Shown here: in pieces, positions 1 through 5,434 of the stretch | Layout of the letters: every line of letters begins with the position of its first letter | How positions within the stretch are numbered: position 1 is the stretch's first letter | Assembly: GCA_013696905.1 (NCBI GenBank) | Contig: JACCXP010000243.1 | Location: 1-5,434 of the forward strand | Direction: 5' to 3' | DNA: 5,434 nt | Source: Thermoleophilaceae bacterium | GTDB taxonomy: Bacteria > Actinomycetota > Thermoleophilia > Solirubrobacterales > Thermoleophilaceae | Translations under genes and position numbers: made by a program | Notes under the pieces: model-generated | What the model saw: the letters and a program-made list of their open reading frames with translations, nothing else | What the model was told of the DNA's origin: nothing | The model's database searches: none

Positions 1-653
1 ACGCCGCCCAGTACGCCGCCAAGCGCGCGGGTCGCGGCACCGTCTTCGTGGCCGAGGAGGGCGCCGAGGCAGAGCTCGGCGAGCGGACGGCGCTCGGTCG
101 GCGCACGCTGCGCGACCGCCACGCCTCGGAGCTCCAGCGCCAGCTCGGCGTGACGACTGCGCTGCTCGACGAGGTGCTCGCCGAGGCGCCGGTGACAGAG
201 CGCCTCGTGGCCGTGGCCGAGGGCCTCGCCCAGACCCTCGACGCGGCGGAGTGGGGCATCTCGTTCGTTCCCGCAGGGCGGTCGTCGGTGTCGCTGCTGC
301 GCGCCGGCTACCGCCGCGCGCCCGAAGGAGCCGACGACGGCCTGGTCGATGGGAGGATCGGCGAGGACTCCTACGGCGTCGGCGACTTCCCGCTGATCGC
401 GAGGCTCGTCGTCGGCGGCGGCGCGAGGGCGGTGTCGGTGGACGATCCCTCGGCTGAGGAGGCCGAGGTCGCCTTCCTCGAGGAGTGGGGATACGCCGGC
501 GTGCTCGCCGCCGCGGCAGGCGACGAGGCCGGCACCTACCTCGTCGAGCTGTTCGCCGACGAGGGCACGCTCGAGCTCGGGCCCGCGATTGCGCAGCTGC
601 GCCTGCTCGTGCTGGCCGCGGTCAGCACCTCCGGCACGCGCGTGCGCTCCTAG
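1..653 (+). CDS. GGDEF (tail) plus GAF-like signalling protein, 5' end missing
   Basis: This is the 3' portion of a gene that begins left of the window. The frame is open from position 3 with no stop. Its first residues, AAQYAAKRAGRGTVFVAEE, match the end of a GGDEF domain, whose family signature is roughly AD-ALY-AK--GRN-V. The GTG at 48 lies inside that signature and is unlikely to be the true start. Next comes a charged, probably helical linker (about 54-182), then a region of about 155 residues (about 183-650) that reads like a GAF sensor domain: an amphipathic helix, alternating short hydrophobic strands (WGISFVP, AGVLAAAA, TYLVELFAD) and a final helix. If the GGDEF part is intact upstream, the protein would make cyclic di-GMP in the cytoplasm, with the GAF-like domain sensing a ligand or mediating dimerisation. 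Whether the GGDEF active site is intact cannot be judged here. The GAF call is from pattern only. The gene ends at TAG 651-653, one base before the stop of the convergent glutaredoxin gene. Confidence 0.65.
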   Translation, partial: AAQYAAKRAGRGTVFVAEEGAEAELGERTALGRRTLRDRHASELQRQLGVTTALLDEVLAEAPVTERLVAVAEGLAQTLDAAEWGISFVPAGRSSVSLLRAGYRRAPEGADDGLVDGRIGEDSYGVGDFPLIARLVVGGGARAVSVDDPSAEEAEVAFLEEWGYAGVLAAAAGDEAGTYLVELFADEGTLELGPAIAQLRLLVLAAVSTSGTRVRS

Positions 654-654
654 C

Positions 655-924
655 TCAGGCCTGCGCGGAGAGCAGCTTCTCGAGCGAGCCGTCGCGGTCG
701 AGGGCCAGCAGCTCGCGGAAGCCGCCGATCGGGCGCTCCCCGATCAGCACCTGCGGGAAGGTCATCTGACCGGTGCGCTCCATCAGGCTGTCGCGGGCGG
801 CGGCGTCCCTGGCGAGGTTGATCTCCTCGTAGTCGATCCCCCGCTCGCGCAGGAGCGACTTCGCCGCCGTGCAGAAGCCGCACGGCTCGGTCGTGTAGAG
901 CGTCACGGGGTTCGTATCCGCCAT
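655..924 (-). CDS. Glutaredoxin (dithiol type, CGFC active site)
   Basis: This is a small cytoplasmic thiol-disulfide oxidoreductase of 89 residues, the normal size for a bacterial glutaredoxin. Visible landmarks are strand VTLYTTEPC leading into the redox motif C15-G-F-C18, the cis-proline segment TFPQ (55-58) and the GGF motif (67-69). Together they give the thioredoxin fold used to bind glutathione, mycothiol or a protein partner. The motif differs from classical CPYC; in actinobacteria related proteins are often mycoredoxin or NrdH-like, so the physiological thiol is uncertain. I chose ATG at 924 because MADTNPVTLY starts just before the first strand. An upstream in-frame ATG at 960 would add twelve residues without family support and would overlap recO. 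The gene is divergent from recO with 19 bp between starts, and convergent with the signalling gene. A promoter-like sequence inside the start of recO would give an almost leaderless mRNA. Confidence 0.88.
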   Translation of the reverse strand: MADTNPVTLYTTEPCGFCTAAKSLLRERGIDYEEINLARDAAARDSLMERTGQMTFPQVLIGERPIGGFRELLALDRDGSLEKLLSAQA

Positions 925-933
925 CGTCGTCAA

Positions 934-962
934 AGTGTAGGAAATGGCTGGATCCTTCAAGA
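934..962 (-). promoter_or_regulatory. Candidate promoter of the glutaredoxin gene
   Basis: On the minus strand, TACACT (934-939) fits the TAnnnT form of a -10 box. It is preceded by TCTTGA (957-962, 17-bp spacer) or, shifted by two bases, TTGAAG (955-960, 15-bp spacer) as a possible -35. Only 9 bases separate the -10 from the ATG at 924, so transcription would begin at or within a few bases of the start codon. That would give a leaderless message, which is common in actinobacteria, and no Shine-Dalgarno sequence is visible before that ATG. The element lies across the first codons of the divergent recO. This is pattern matching only. Confidence 0.3.
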
Positions 963-1660
963 CGGAGGGTGTCGTGCTGCGCTCGATCCGCTTCGGCGAG
1001 GCCGATCGCGTGCTCCATCTCTACACCGAGCAGCGCGGTCGCGTGGGCGCCGTGGCCAAGGGGGTGCGGCGGGTCCGCTCGCGCTTCGGCGGGCGGCTCG
1101 AGCCGTTGTTTCGGGTCGCGCTCGTGCTGCACGAGGGCAGGGGGGACCTGTGCACGGTCACCTCGGCCGAGACCGTGCATGCCCACCCCGCGCTGCGCGA
1201 GCGCCGTGCCTCGCTCGGGCGCGCCACGCAGGCCTGCGAGGCGGTGCTCAGGGTCTTCGACTCGGCCGAGCCCAACCGCCCCGCCTACAACCTGCTCTGC
1301 CGCCAGCTCGCCCTGCTCGACGCCCGCCCGGAGGCTGCGACGCGCGCGCAGGGGCTCGCCTTCCGCATGAAGCTGCTGCTGGCGGCGGGCTTCGTGCCGG
1401 AGCTTGCCGCCTGCTCGGCGTGTGGCGACCGCGAGCACCTGGGCGCCTTCTCGGCCGCCGCCGGCGGAGTCGTCTGCCCGGGGTGCGAGGCCGGCGCTTT
1501 TGCGCTCGACCAGGAGGCGCACGGCTTCATGGTCTCGGCGCTCGGGCAGCCGCTCGCCGAGGCCCCGCTCGCATCCGAGCCCGCGCTGCGACAGACCGAC
1601 CGCGCGATCGCAGAGACGCTCGAGTACCACGCGCACGTCAGGCTCCCCCGCCTCGGCTGA
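944..1660 (+). CDS. recO: DNA repair protein RecO
   Basis: RecO of the RecFOR recombinational repair pathway. It binds single-stranded DNA and RecR, helps RecA displace SSB and anneals complementary strands. The protein is 238 residues, close to the usual 240. The N-terminus is characteristic: TEGVVLRSIRFGEADRVLHL opens the OB-fold (about residues 1-78), followed by RGRVGAVAKGVRR and the FGGRLEPL segment. A helical C-terminal domain follows, with a Cys4 zinc knuckle formed by C157-x2-C160 and C178-x2-C181 (CSACG ... CPGCE), present in many non-enterobacterial RecO proteins. The start is ATG 944. An AGGAA directly abuts it, too close for a normal ribosome binding site, so translation may be leaderless. 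The stop is 36 bp before the protease start on the same strand, so read-through into the protease gene is possible. Confidence 0.93.
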   Translation: MAGSFKTEGVVLRSIRFGEADRVLHLYTEQRGRVGAVAKGVRRVRSRFGGRLEPLFRVALVLHEGRGDLCTVTSAETVHAHPALRERRASLGRATQACEAVLRVFDSAEPNRPAYNLLCRQLALLDARPEAATRAQGLAFRMKLLLAAGFVPELAACSACGDREHLGAFSAAAGGVVCPGCEAGAFALDQEAHGFMVSALGQPLAEAPLASEPALRQTDRAIAETLEYHAHVRLPRLG

Positions 1661-1696
1661 CCTGACGCTGATCCCTGCCATCCTTGCGACGCCGGT

Positions 1697-3454
1697 ATGC
1701 CTGCTGTGCGCCTGATCCTCCTTGCGACCGTTGCGGCGCTGGCGCTTGTGCCGCCCGCCCAGGCGGTGACGGCATCGCAGCCTCCACCGGGGAGCGCGGG
1801 CGAGAGTACCTTCGTGCCCGGCGAGCTGCTGGTGCGCTTCGAGCGCGGCGTGAACGGGACCGAGCGCGGGGAGCTTCGCCGCGACCAGGGGCTCCTCTTC
1901 GAGCGCAACCTCCCGCTTCCGGGCGTCCAGCTCGTCCAGACCGACGGCAAGCCGGTCGCCGCGGCGGCCGCTGCGCTCGAGCGCGAGCAAGGCGTCGCCT
2001 ACGCCGAGCCGAACTACATCTACCGCACTTCCGCGATCCCGAACGACCCCGGCTTCGACCAGTTGTGGGGCCTGAACAGCACCGGACAGGCGGTCGCCGG
2101 CACGAGCGGCACGCCCGACGCCGACGTCGACGCGCCCGAGGCGTGGGACGTGACGACCGGTGCGGCCGGCACAGTCGTCGCGGTGGTCGACACCGGCCTC
2201 GACCAGGTCCATCCCGACCTGGCGCCGAACGTCTGGGCGAATCCGGGCGAGACCGCGGGCAACGGCGCCGACGACGACGGCAACGGCTACGTCGACGACG
2301 CGCGCGGCTGGGACTTCGTCGGCAACAGCCCCAATCCGACTGACCCGAACGGGCACGGCACGCACATCGCGGGCACGATCGGAGCACGCGGGAACGACGG
2401 CGCCGGCGTCGCGGGGCTCAATTGGCAGGTCTCGTTGATGCCCGTCCGGGCCACCAACGCGAGCGGCGGCGCAACCGCCGCTCAGGTGGCCGCTGGCCTC
2501 GCCTACGCGGGCGCGGAGGGCGCCCGTGTCGCGAACGTGAGCCTGGGCGCGCCGTTTGCCTCGAGTGCGATCGCCGACGCGGTGGCGCGCTCGCCGAACA
2601 CGCTGTTCGTGGCCGCCGCGGACAACGGCGGCGCGGACGGCGTCGGCGACAACGCCGACGTCGTGGGCGACTTCCCGTGCTCCTTGCCGGCGCCGAACCT
2701 CGTCTGCGTAGCCGCGAGCGACCGCAACGACAATCTGACCACCTTCTCCAACTTCGGGCCGACCTCCGTCGACCTGGCCGCGCCTGGAGTCGCCATCGGC
2801 AGCACGATCCCCGGCAACCGCTACGCGGTGATGAGCGGGACGTCGTTCGCGACGCCGCACGTGGCCGGCGTCGCGGCGCTCCTCTGGAGCCGCTACCCGT
2901 CCGCATCCGTCGCATTCGTGAGGGATGCCCTGCTCAGCCGCGTCGATCCGAAGCCCGGCATGGCCGGTCGGATCGCGAGCGGCGGTCGCCTGAACGCCTC
3001 GAGCTCGGTGTCCGTGCCGCCCCCGCCGCCGCCGCCACAGGCTCCGCCGGCGCCACCCACGCCCGCCGCGGTTGCCGCGACCGCTTCATCGTCGCCGCTC
3101 GTCTCGCTCCCGGGCGGGAGCGCACGCGCGTTGCGGGCACTGCGCTCGAGCGGTCTGAGGGTCACCGTGCGCTGCTCGGGCCGTTGCGCAGTCAGGGTGC
3201 GGCTGCTGGTCGGGCGAGGGCTTGCGCGCCGCCTGCGCCTTGCGATCGGGCGCAAGAGCAGCTACGCCGTCGCCGCCCGAGGCTCCGCCACGCTTGCCGG
3301 TCCCGGCACGACGACGGTCCTCGTGAGGCCTACCCGGGAGGGCCGCAAGCGGCTGCGCCGAGTGCGCACGCTCGCGGCGGTCCTGGAGACGCAGATCAGC
3401 GAGGGCGAGCCGAGACCGGTGGTTCACACCCGGCGGCTGCGGCTCGGGCGCTAG
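1697..3454 (+). CDS. Secreted subtilisin-family (S8) serine protease with basic C-terminal domain
   Basis: A 585-residue exported endopeptidase. Residues 1-23 form a signal peptide (Arg5, hydrophobic core LILLATVAALALV, AQA cleavage site after A23). Residues about 39-109 resemble an I9-type propeptide (FVPGELLVRF ... YAEPNYIY) that would chaperone folding and be cut off. The S8 domain spans about 118-435, with catalytic Asp165 (VAVVDTGLD), His220 (NGHGTHIAGT), oxyanion Asn310 (AAADNGG) and Ser383 (SGTSFATPHVAG). A probable calcium loop is at 190-201 (ADDDGNGYVDD). Cys328 and Cys337 could form a disulfide. A polyproline linker (441-456) leads to a strongly basic tail with Cys493 and Cys497 (CSGRC). 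No LPXTG motif or C-terminal membrane segment is present, so the product is probably released or held electrostatically. ATG 1697 is the only ATG after the upstream in-frame stop that leaves a full signal peptide; GTG 1706 is an alternative. No clear ribosome binding site is visible. The natural substrate is unknown. Confidence 0.93.
   Translation: MPAVRLILLATVAALALVPPAQAVTASQPPPGSAGESTFVPGELLVRFERGVNGTERGELRRDQGLLFERNLPLPGVQLVQTDGKPVAAAAAALEREQGVAYAEPNYIYRTSAIPNDPGFDQLWGLNSTGQAVAGTSGTPDADVDAPEAWDVTTGAAGTVVAVVDTGLDQVHPDLAPNVWANPGETAGNGADDDGNGYVDDARGWDFVGNSPNPTDPNGHGTHIAGTIGARGNDGAGVAGLNWQVSLMPVRATNASGGATAAQVAAGLAYAGAEGARVANVSLGAPFASSAIADAVARSPNTLFVAAADNGGADGVGDNADVVGDFPCSLPAPNLVCVAASDRNDNLTTFSNFGPTSVDLAAPGVAIGSTIPGNRYAVMSGTSFATPHVAGVAALLWSRYPSASVAFVRDALLSRVDPKPGMAGRIASGGRLNASSSVSVPPPPPPPQAPPAPPTPAAVAATASSSPLVSLPGGSARALRALRSSGLRVTVRCSGRCAVRVRLLVGRGLARRLRLAIGRKSSYAVAARGSATLAGPGTTTVLVRPTREGRKRLRRVRTLAAVLETQISEGEPRPVVHTRRLRLGR
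3017..3064 (+). repeat. Polyproline linker repeat within the S8 protease
   Basis: CCG/CCC-type triplets encode seven consecutive prolines followed by a PxP-rich stretch (protease residues 441-456). This low-complexity segment marks the boundary between the catalytic domain and the basic C-terminal domain. It would act as a stiff extended spacer. Such triplet runs can vary in length by replication slippage. Confidence 0.6.
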
Positions 3455-3493
3455 ACCGGCGTGGTCTCCGGAGCGCGTGCCGGCGTCGCGCCC

Positions 3494-3527
3494 TGGCCCT
3501 CGGTCAGGCTCTGCGGACCACGGGCCA
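3494..3527 (+). terminator. Candidate hairpin after the protease gene (no T-tract)
   Basis: TGGCCC (3494-3499) pairs with GGGCCA (3522-3527). Inside a 2x2 internal loop, GGTC (3502-3505) pairs with GACC (3516-3519), giving ten base pairs around a 10-nt loop. It begins 39 bases after the protease stop. A smaller AGACC/GGTCT hairpin (3453-3467) sits right at the stop codon. No T-run follows either one, so these are not classical intrinsic terminators, though actinobacterial terminators often lack T-tracts. They could instead be a transcript-stabilising structure. Confidence 0.35.
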
Positions 3528-3535
3528 ACTCGTCA

Positions 3536-3569
3536 AGGAACCTTTAGGAAGGGCACCGTGGCCTAGACT
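3536..3569 (+). promoter_or_regulatory. Candidate promoter region of ppdK
   Basis: TAGACT (3564-3569) matches the TAnnnT form of an actinobacterial -10 box. The matching -35 is weak: TTTAGG at 3543-3548 with a 15-bp spacer is the nearest. This stretch is locally less GC-rich than its surroundings. Two copies of AGGAA (3536-3540 and 3546-3550) lie one helical turn apart over the -35 zone and could be a regulator site. The leader to the TTG start would be about 28 nt. The rest of the 3455-3603 interval holds only the hairpins described separately. Confidence 0.35.
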
Positions 3570-3603
3570 CCGAGGCCCGCGGGAAGAGCGCCCGGGACCT
3601 CGC

Positions 3604-5434
3604 TTGGCCACTGCGACCGACAAAGAGACGAAGTACGTATACGAGTTCTCCGAGGGCTCGAGGGAGATGCGCGAGCTGCTCGGCGGCAAGGGCGCGAACG
3701 TCGCCGAGATGACGCGCGTGCTGGGCGAGGAACGCGTCCCCGCCGGCTTCACGATCACGACCGAGGCGTGCGTCGCCTACATGCGCGCCGAGCGCTCGGA
3801 GCCCGACGGCATGGACGAGGAGGTCGCCGAGGCGCTCTCGCGCCTCGAGCACAAGGCGGGCAAGAAGCTCGGCGACCCCGACGATCCGCTGCTTGTGTCG
3901 GTGCGCTCGGGGGCGCGCGAGTCGATGCCCGGGATGATGGACACCGTCCTCAACCTCGGCATGAACGACCAGTCGGTCGAGGGCCTAGCCAAGCAGACCG
4001 ACAACGAGCGCTTCGCCTGGGACTCCTACCGCCGCTTCGTGCAGATGTTCGGCAACGTCTGTCGCGGGGTCTCCGGCGAGTCGATCGAGCAGGCGATCAC
4101 GGAGCAGAAGTCGAGCGCCGGCGTCGAGGACGACACCGACCTGTCGGTCGACGACCTGAAGGCGCTGACCGACACCTTCAAGGAGCTCTACCGCGACAAG
4201 ACCGACGAGGACTTCCCGCAGGAGCCGATGGAGCAGCTGCGCCAGGCGATCCGGGCGGTGTTCGACTCCTGGTTGGGTCAGCGGGCGATCGAGTACCGGC
4301 GCCAGAACCGCATCCCCGACGAGTGGGGTACCGCGGTCAACGTCCAGCAGATGGTGTTCGGCAACAAGGGCGACGACTCGGGCTCGGGCGTCGCCTTCTC
4401 TCGCAACGAGGTGACCGGCGAGCCCGAGCCCTCGGGCGACTTCCTCGTCAACGCCCAGGGCGAGGACGTCGTCTCGGGCATGCGCACGCCGAAGGACATC
4501 GCCGAGTTGAAGGACGTGATGCCGGAGGCCCACGCCGCTCTGATGGACATCCTCGCGAAGCTCGAGGGCCACTACGAGGACATGCAGGACACGGAGTTCA
4601 CAGTCGAGTCGGGGCAGCTCTTCATGCTCCAGACGCGCAACGCCAAGCGTCCGGCCCAGGCTGCGGTGCGCTTCGCCGTCGATGCGGTCGAGGAGGGTCT
4701 GCTCTCGCGCGAACAGGCGATCGCGACGATCGACGCCGACCGCCTCGACGCGCTCCTCCACCCGACCTTCGACCCGGACGCCGACTACGCCGTGCTGGCG
4801 AGGGGCGTCGCCGCCTCACCCGGCGCGGCGAGGGGCGAGATCGTCTTCAGCGCGCAGGACGCCGTCAGCGCCTCCGAGGAGGGACGCGACGTGATCCTCG
4901 TGCGCCCGTTCACCGAGGCCGACGACGTGGCGGGCTTCTACGCGGCCAAGGGCGTGCTCACTTCGGAGGGTGGCAAGGCGAGCCATGCCGCGCTCGTCGC
5001 GCGCGGCATGGGCTTGCCGTGCGTCTCGGGCGCCTCGGAGCTCGTTATCGACGTCGCCTCCGGCACTGTCAGCGCCGACGGCACGTCGCTTGCGGCCGGC
5101 GACCTAATCGCGATCGACGGCACCGCCGGCATCGTCACGGTCGACGAGGTGGAGCTCGTCGATCCCGAGGTCAACGAGCACTTCGAGACCGTGCTCGGGT
5201 GGTGCGACGAGCTGCGCCGCCTGGGCGTGCGCGCGAACGCTGACACGACCGAGGACGCCCGCAAGGCGCGCGAGTTCGGCGCCGAGGGGATCGGCCTCTG
5301 CCGCACCGAGCACATGTTCAGCGTCGACGACCGCGCGCAGAAGATGCGCGCCATGATCATGGCCGAGTCGGAGGACGAGCGCCGCTCCACGCTCGACGAG
5401 CTGCTGCCGCTCCAGCAGGGCGACTTCGAGGGCC
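3604..5434 (+). CDS. ppdK: Pyruvate, phosphate dikinase, N-terminal ~610 residues (3' end missing)
   Basis: This enzyme interconverts pyruvate + ATP + Pi and phosphoenolpyruvate + AMP + PPi in the cytoplasm, linking glycolysis and gluconeogenesis. The frame runs without a stop to the window edge. The ATP-grasp domain (about 11-350) contains GGKGAN with Lys29, VRSGARESMPGMMDTVLNLG (100-119, including Arg101), GNKGDDSGSG (253-262), Glu331, and QTR with Gln343 and Arg345. The phosphohistidine swivel domain (about 390-510) carries catalytic His461 in GGKASHAALVARGMG. The PEP/pyruvate TIM barrel begins near 538 with LGVRANADT and GLCRTEHMF (Arg567). The remaining catalytic residues, including the Cys near the C-terminus, fall outside the window. 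The start is TTG 3604, giving MATATDKETKYVYEF; no in-frame ATG, GTG or TTG lies between it and 3541, and GGGA (3594-3597) is a weak ribosome binding site 6 nt upstream. The regulatory Thr normally two residues before the catalytic His is Ala459. PEP synthase is ruled out by the PPDK-specific N-terminal motifs. Confidence 0.95.
   Translation, partial: MATATDKETKYVYEFSEGSREMRELLGGKGANVAEMTRVLGEERVPAGFTITTEACVAYMRAERSEPDGMDEEVAEALSRLEHKAGKKLGDPDDPLLVSVRSGARESMPGMMDTVLNLGMNDQSVEGLAKQTDNERFAWDSYRRFVQMFGNVCRGVSGESIEQAITEQKSSAGVEDDTDLSVDDLKALTDTFKELYRDKTDEDFPQEPMEQLRQAIRAVFDSWLGQRAIEYRRQNRIPDEWGTAVNVQQMVFGNKGDDSGSGVAFSRNEVTGEPEPSGDFLVNAQGEDVVSGMRTPKDIAELKDVMPEAHAALMDILAKLEGHYEDMQDTEFTVESGQLFMLQTRNAKRPAQAAVRFAVDAVEEGLLSREQAIATIDADRLDALLHPTFDPDADYAVLARGVAASPGAARGEIVFSAQDAVSASEEGRDVILVRPFTEADDVAGFYAAKGVLTSEGGKASHAALVARGMGLPCVSGASELVIDVASGTVSADGTSLAAGDLIAIDGTAGIVTVDEVELVDPEVNEHFETVLGWCDELRRLGVRANADTTEDARKAREFGAEGIGLCRTEHMFSVDDRAQKMRAMIMAESEDERRSTLDELLPLQQGDFEG

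Noticed and set aside
48..50. GTG as start codon of the first gene
   Set aside because: The frame is open to the left edge, and the residues before GTG continue a GGDEF-like C-terminal motif, so the gene starts outside the window.
591..602. 12-bp palindrome GCGCAGCTGCGC
   Set aside because: It lies within coding sequence of the GAF-like region, is explained by codons in GC-rich DNA, and has no repeat copies or flanking signal.
958..960. Upstream ATG (minus strand) as glutaredoxin start
   Set aside because: It would add twelve residues not seen in the family and overlap recO. ATG at 924 gives a standard N-terminus.
589..1665. 358-codon plus-strand frame spanning the glutaredoxin and recO
   Set aside because: It is incompatible with both well-supported genes and is compositionally biased nonsense.
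650..2860. 736-codon open frame on the minus strand
   Set aside because: It lies antisense to the glutaredoxin, recO and protease region. It has Arg/Ala/Gly-rich, low-information sequence without recognisable motifs. Long antisense frames are expected at this GC content.
3455..3603. Possible small gene or ncRNA in the intergenic region
   Set aside because: There is no open frame with a supported start and no recognisable RNA fold beyond the short hairpins, so it is treated as terminator/promoter space.
3985..4761. 258-codon minus-strand open frame
   Set aside because: It is an antisense shadow of ppdK: Leu/Val/Arg-rich with no family resemblance.
3768..5243. 491-codon plus-strand open frame
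   Set aside because: It is an alternative frame of ppdK. Its translation is Arg-rich with no motifs, while the overlapping frame from 3604 gives a clear PPDK.

Overview
The window is GC-rich (visibly around 70%) with strong G/C bias at third codon positions. It has five genes and almost no spare DNA. It looks like a chromosomal segment of a high-GC Actinomycetota, most plausibly class Thermoleophilia (Solirubrobacterales/Gaiellales-like). That placement is an inference. It rests on base composition, the actinobacterial type of pyruvate phosphate dikinase, and the arginine-rich 'CSGRC' tail on the secreted protease, a style I associate with that class. No rRNA, tRNA, CRISPR array, transposase or att site was seen.

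Layout, left to right. (1) Positions 1-653, plus strand: the 3' part of a signalling gene. It enters with what looks like the last residues of a GGDEF (diguanylate cyclase) domain and continues through a helical linker into a GAF-like domain. (2) Positions 655-924, minus strand: a small glutaredoxin, convergent with gene 1, with one base between the two stop codons. (3) Positions 944-1660, plus strand: the DNA-repair protein RecO, divergent from the glutaredoxin with only 19 bp between start codons. (4) Positions 1697-3454, plus strand: a secreted subtilisin-family (S8) protease with signal peptide, propeptide, catalytic domain, polyproline linker and a very basic C-terminal domain. (5) Positions 3455-3603: the only sizeable intergenic region, holding a hairpin, an AGGAA direct repeat and a candidate -10 box. 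(6) From 3604 off the right edge, plus strand: pyruvate phosphate dikinase (ppdK), starting at TTG, with about 610 residues visible of a usual 870-900.

The genes do not form one obvious pathway. RecO and PPDK are housekeeping functions that lie near each other in several bacterial lineages (recO ... PPDK-regulator ... ppdK ... dnaG). Here the interval between them holds only a secreted protease, and no PPDK regulatory kinase/phosphatase (DUF299) gene. In keeping with that, PPDK has Ala where the classical regulatory Thr sits two residues before the catalytic His. I regard this as the most interesting observation in the window. I do not see convincing evidence for a wholly new system; the remaining findings are architectural or regulatory oddities.
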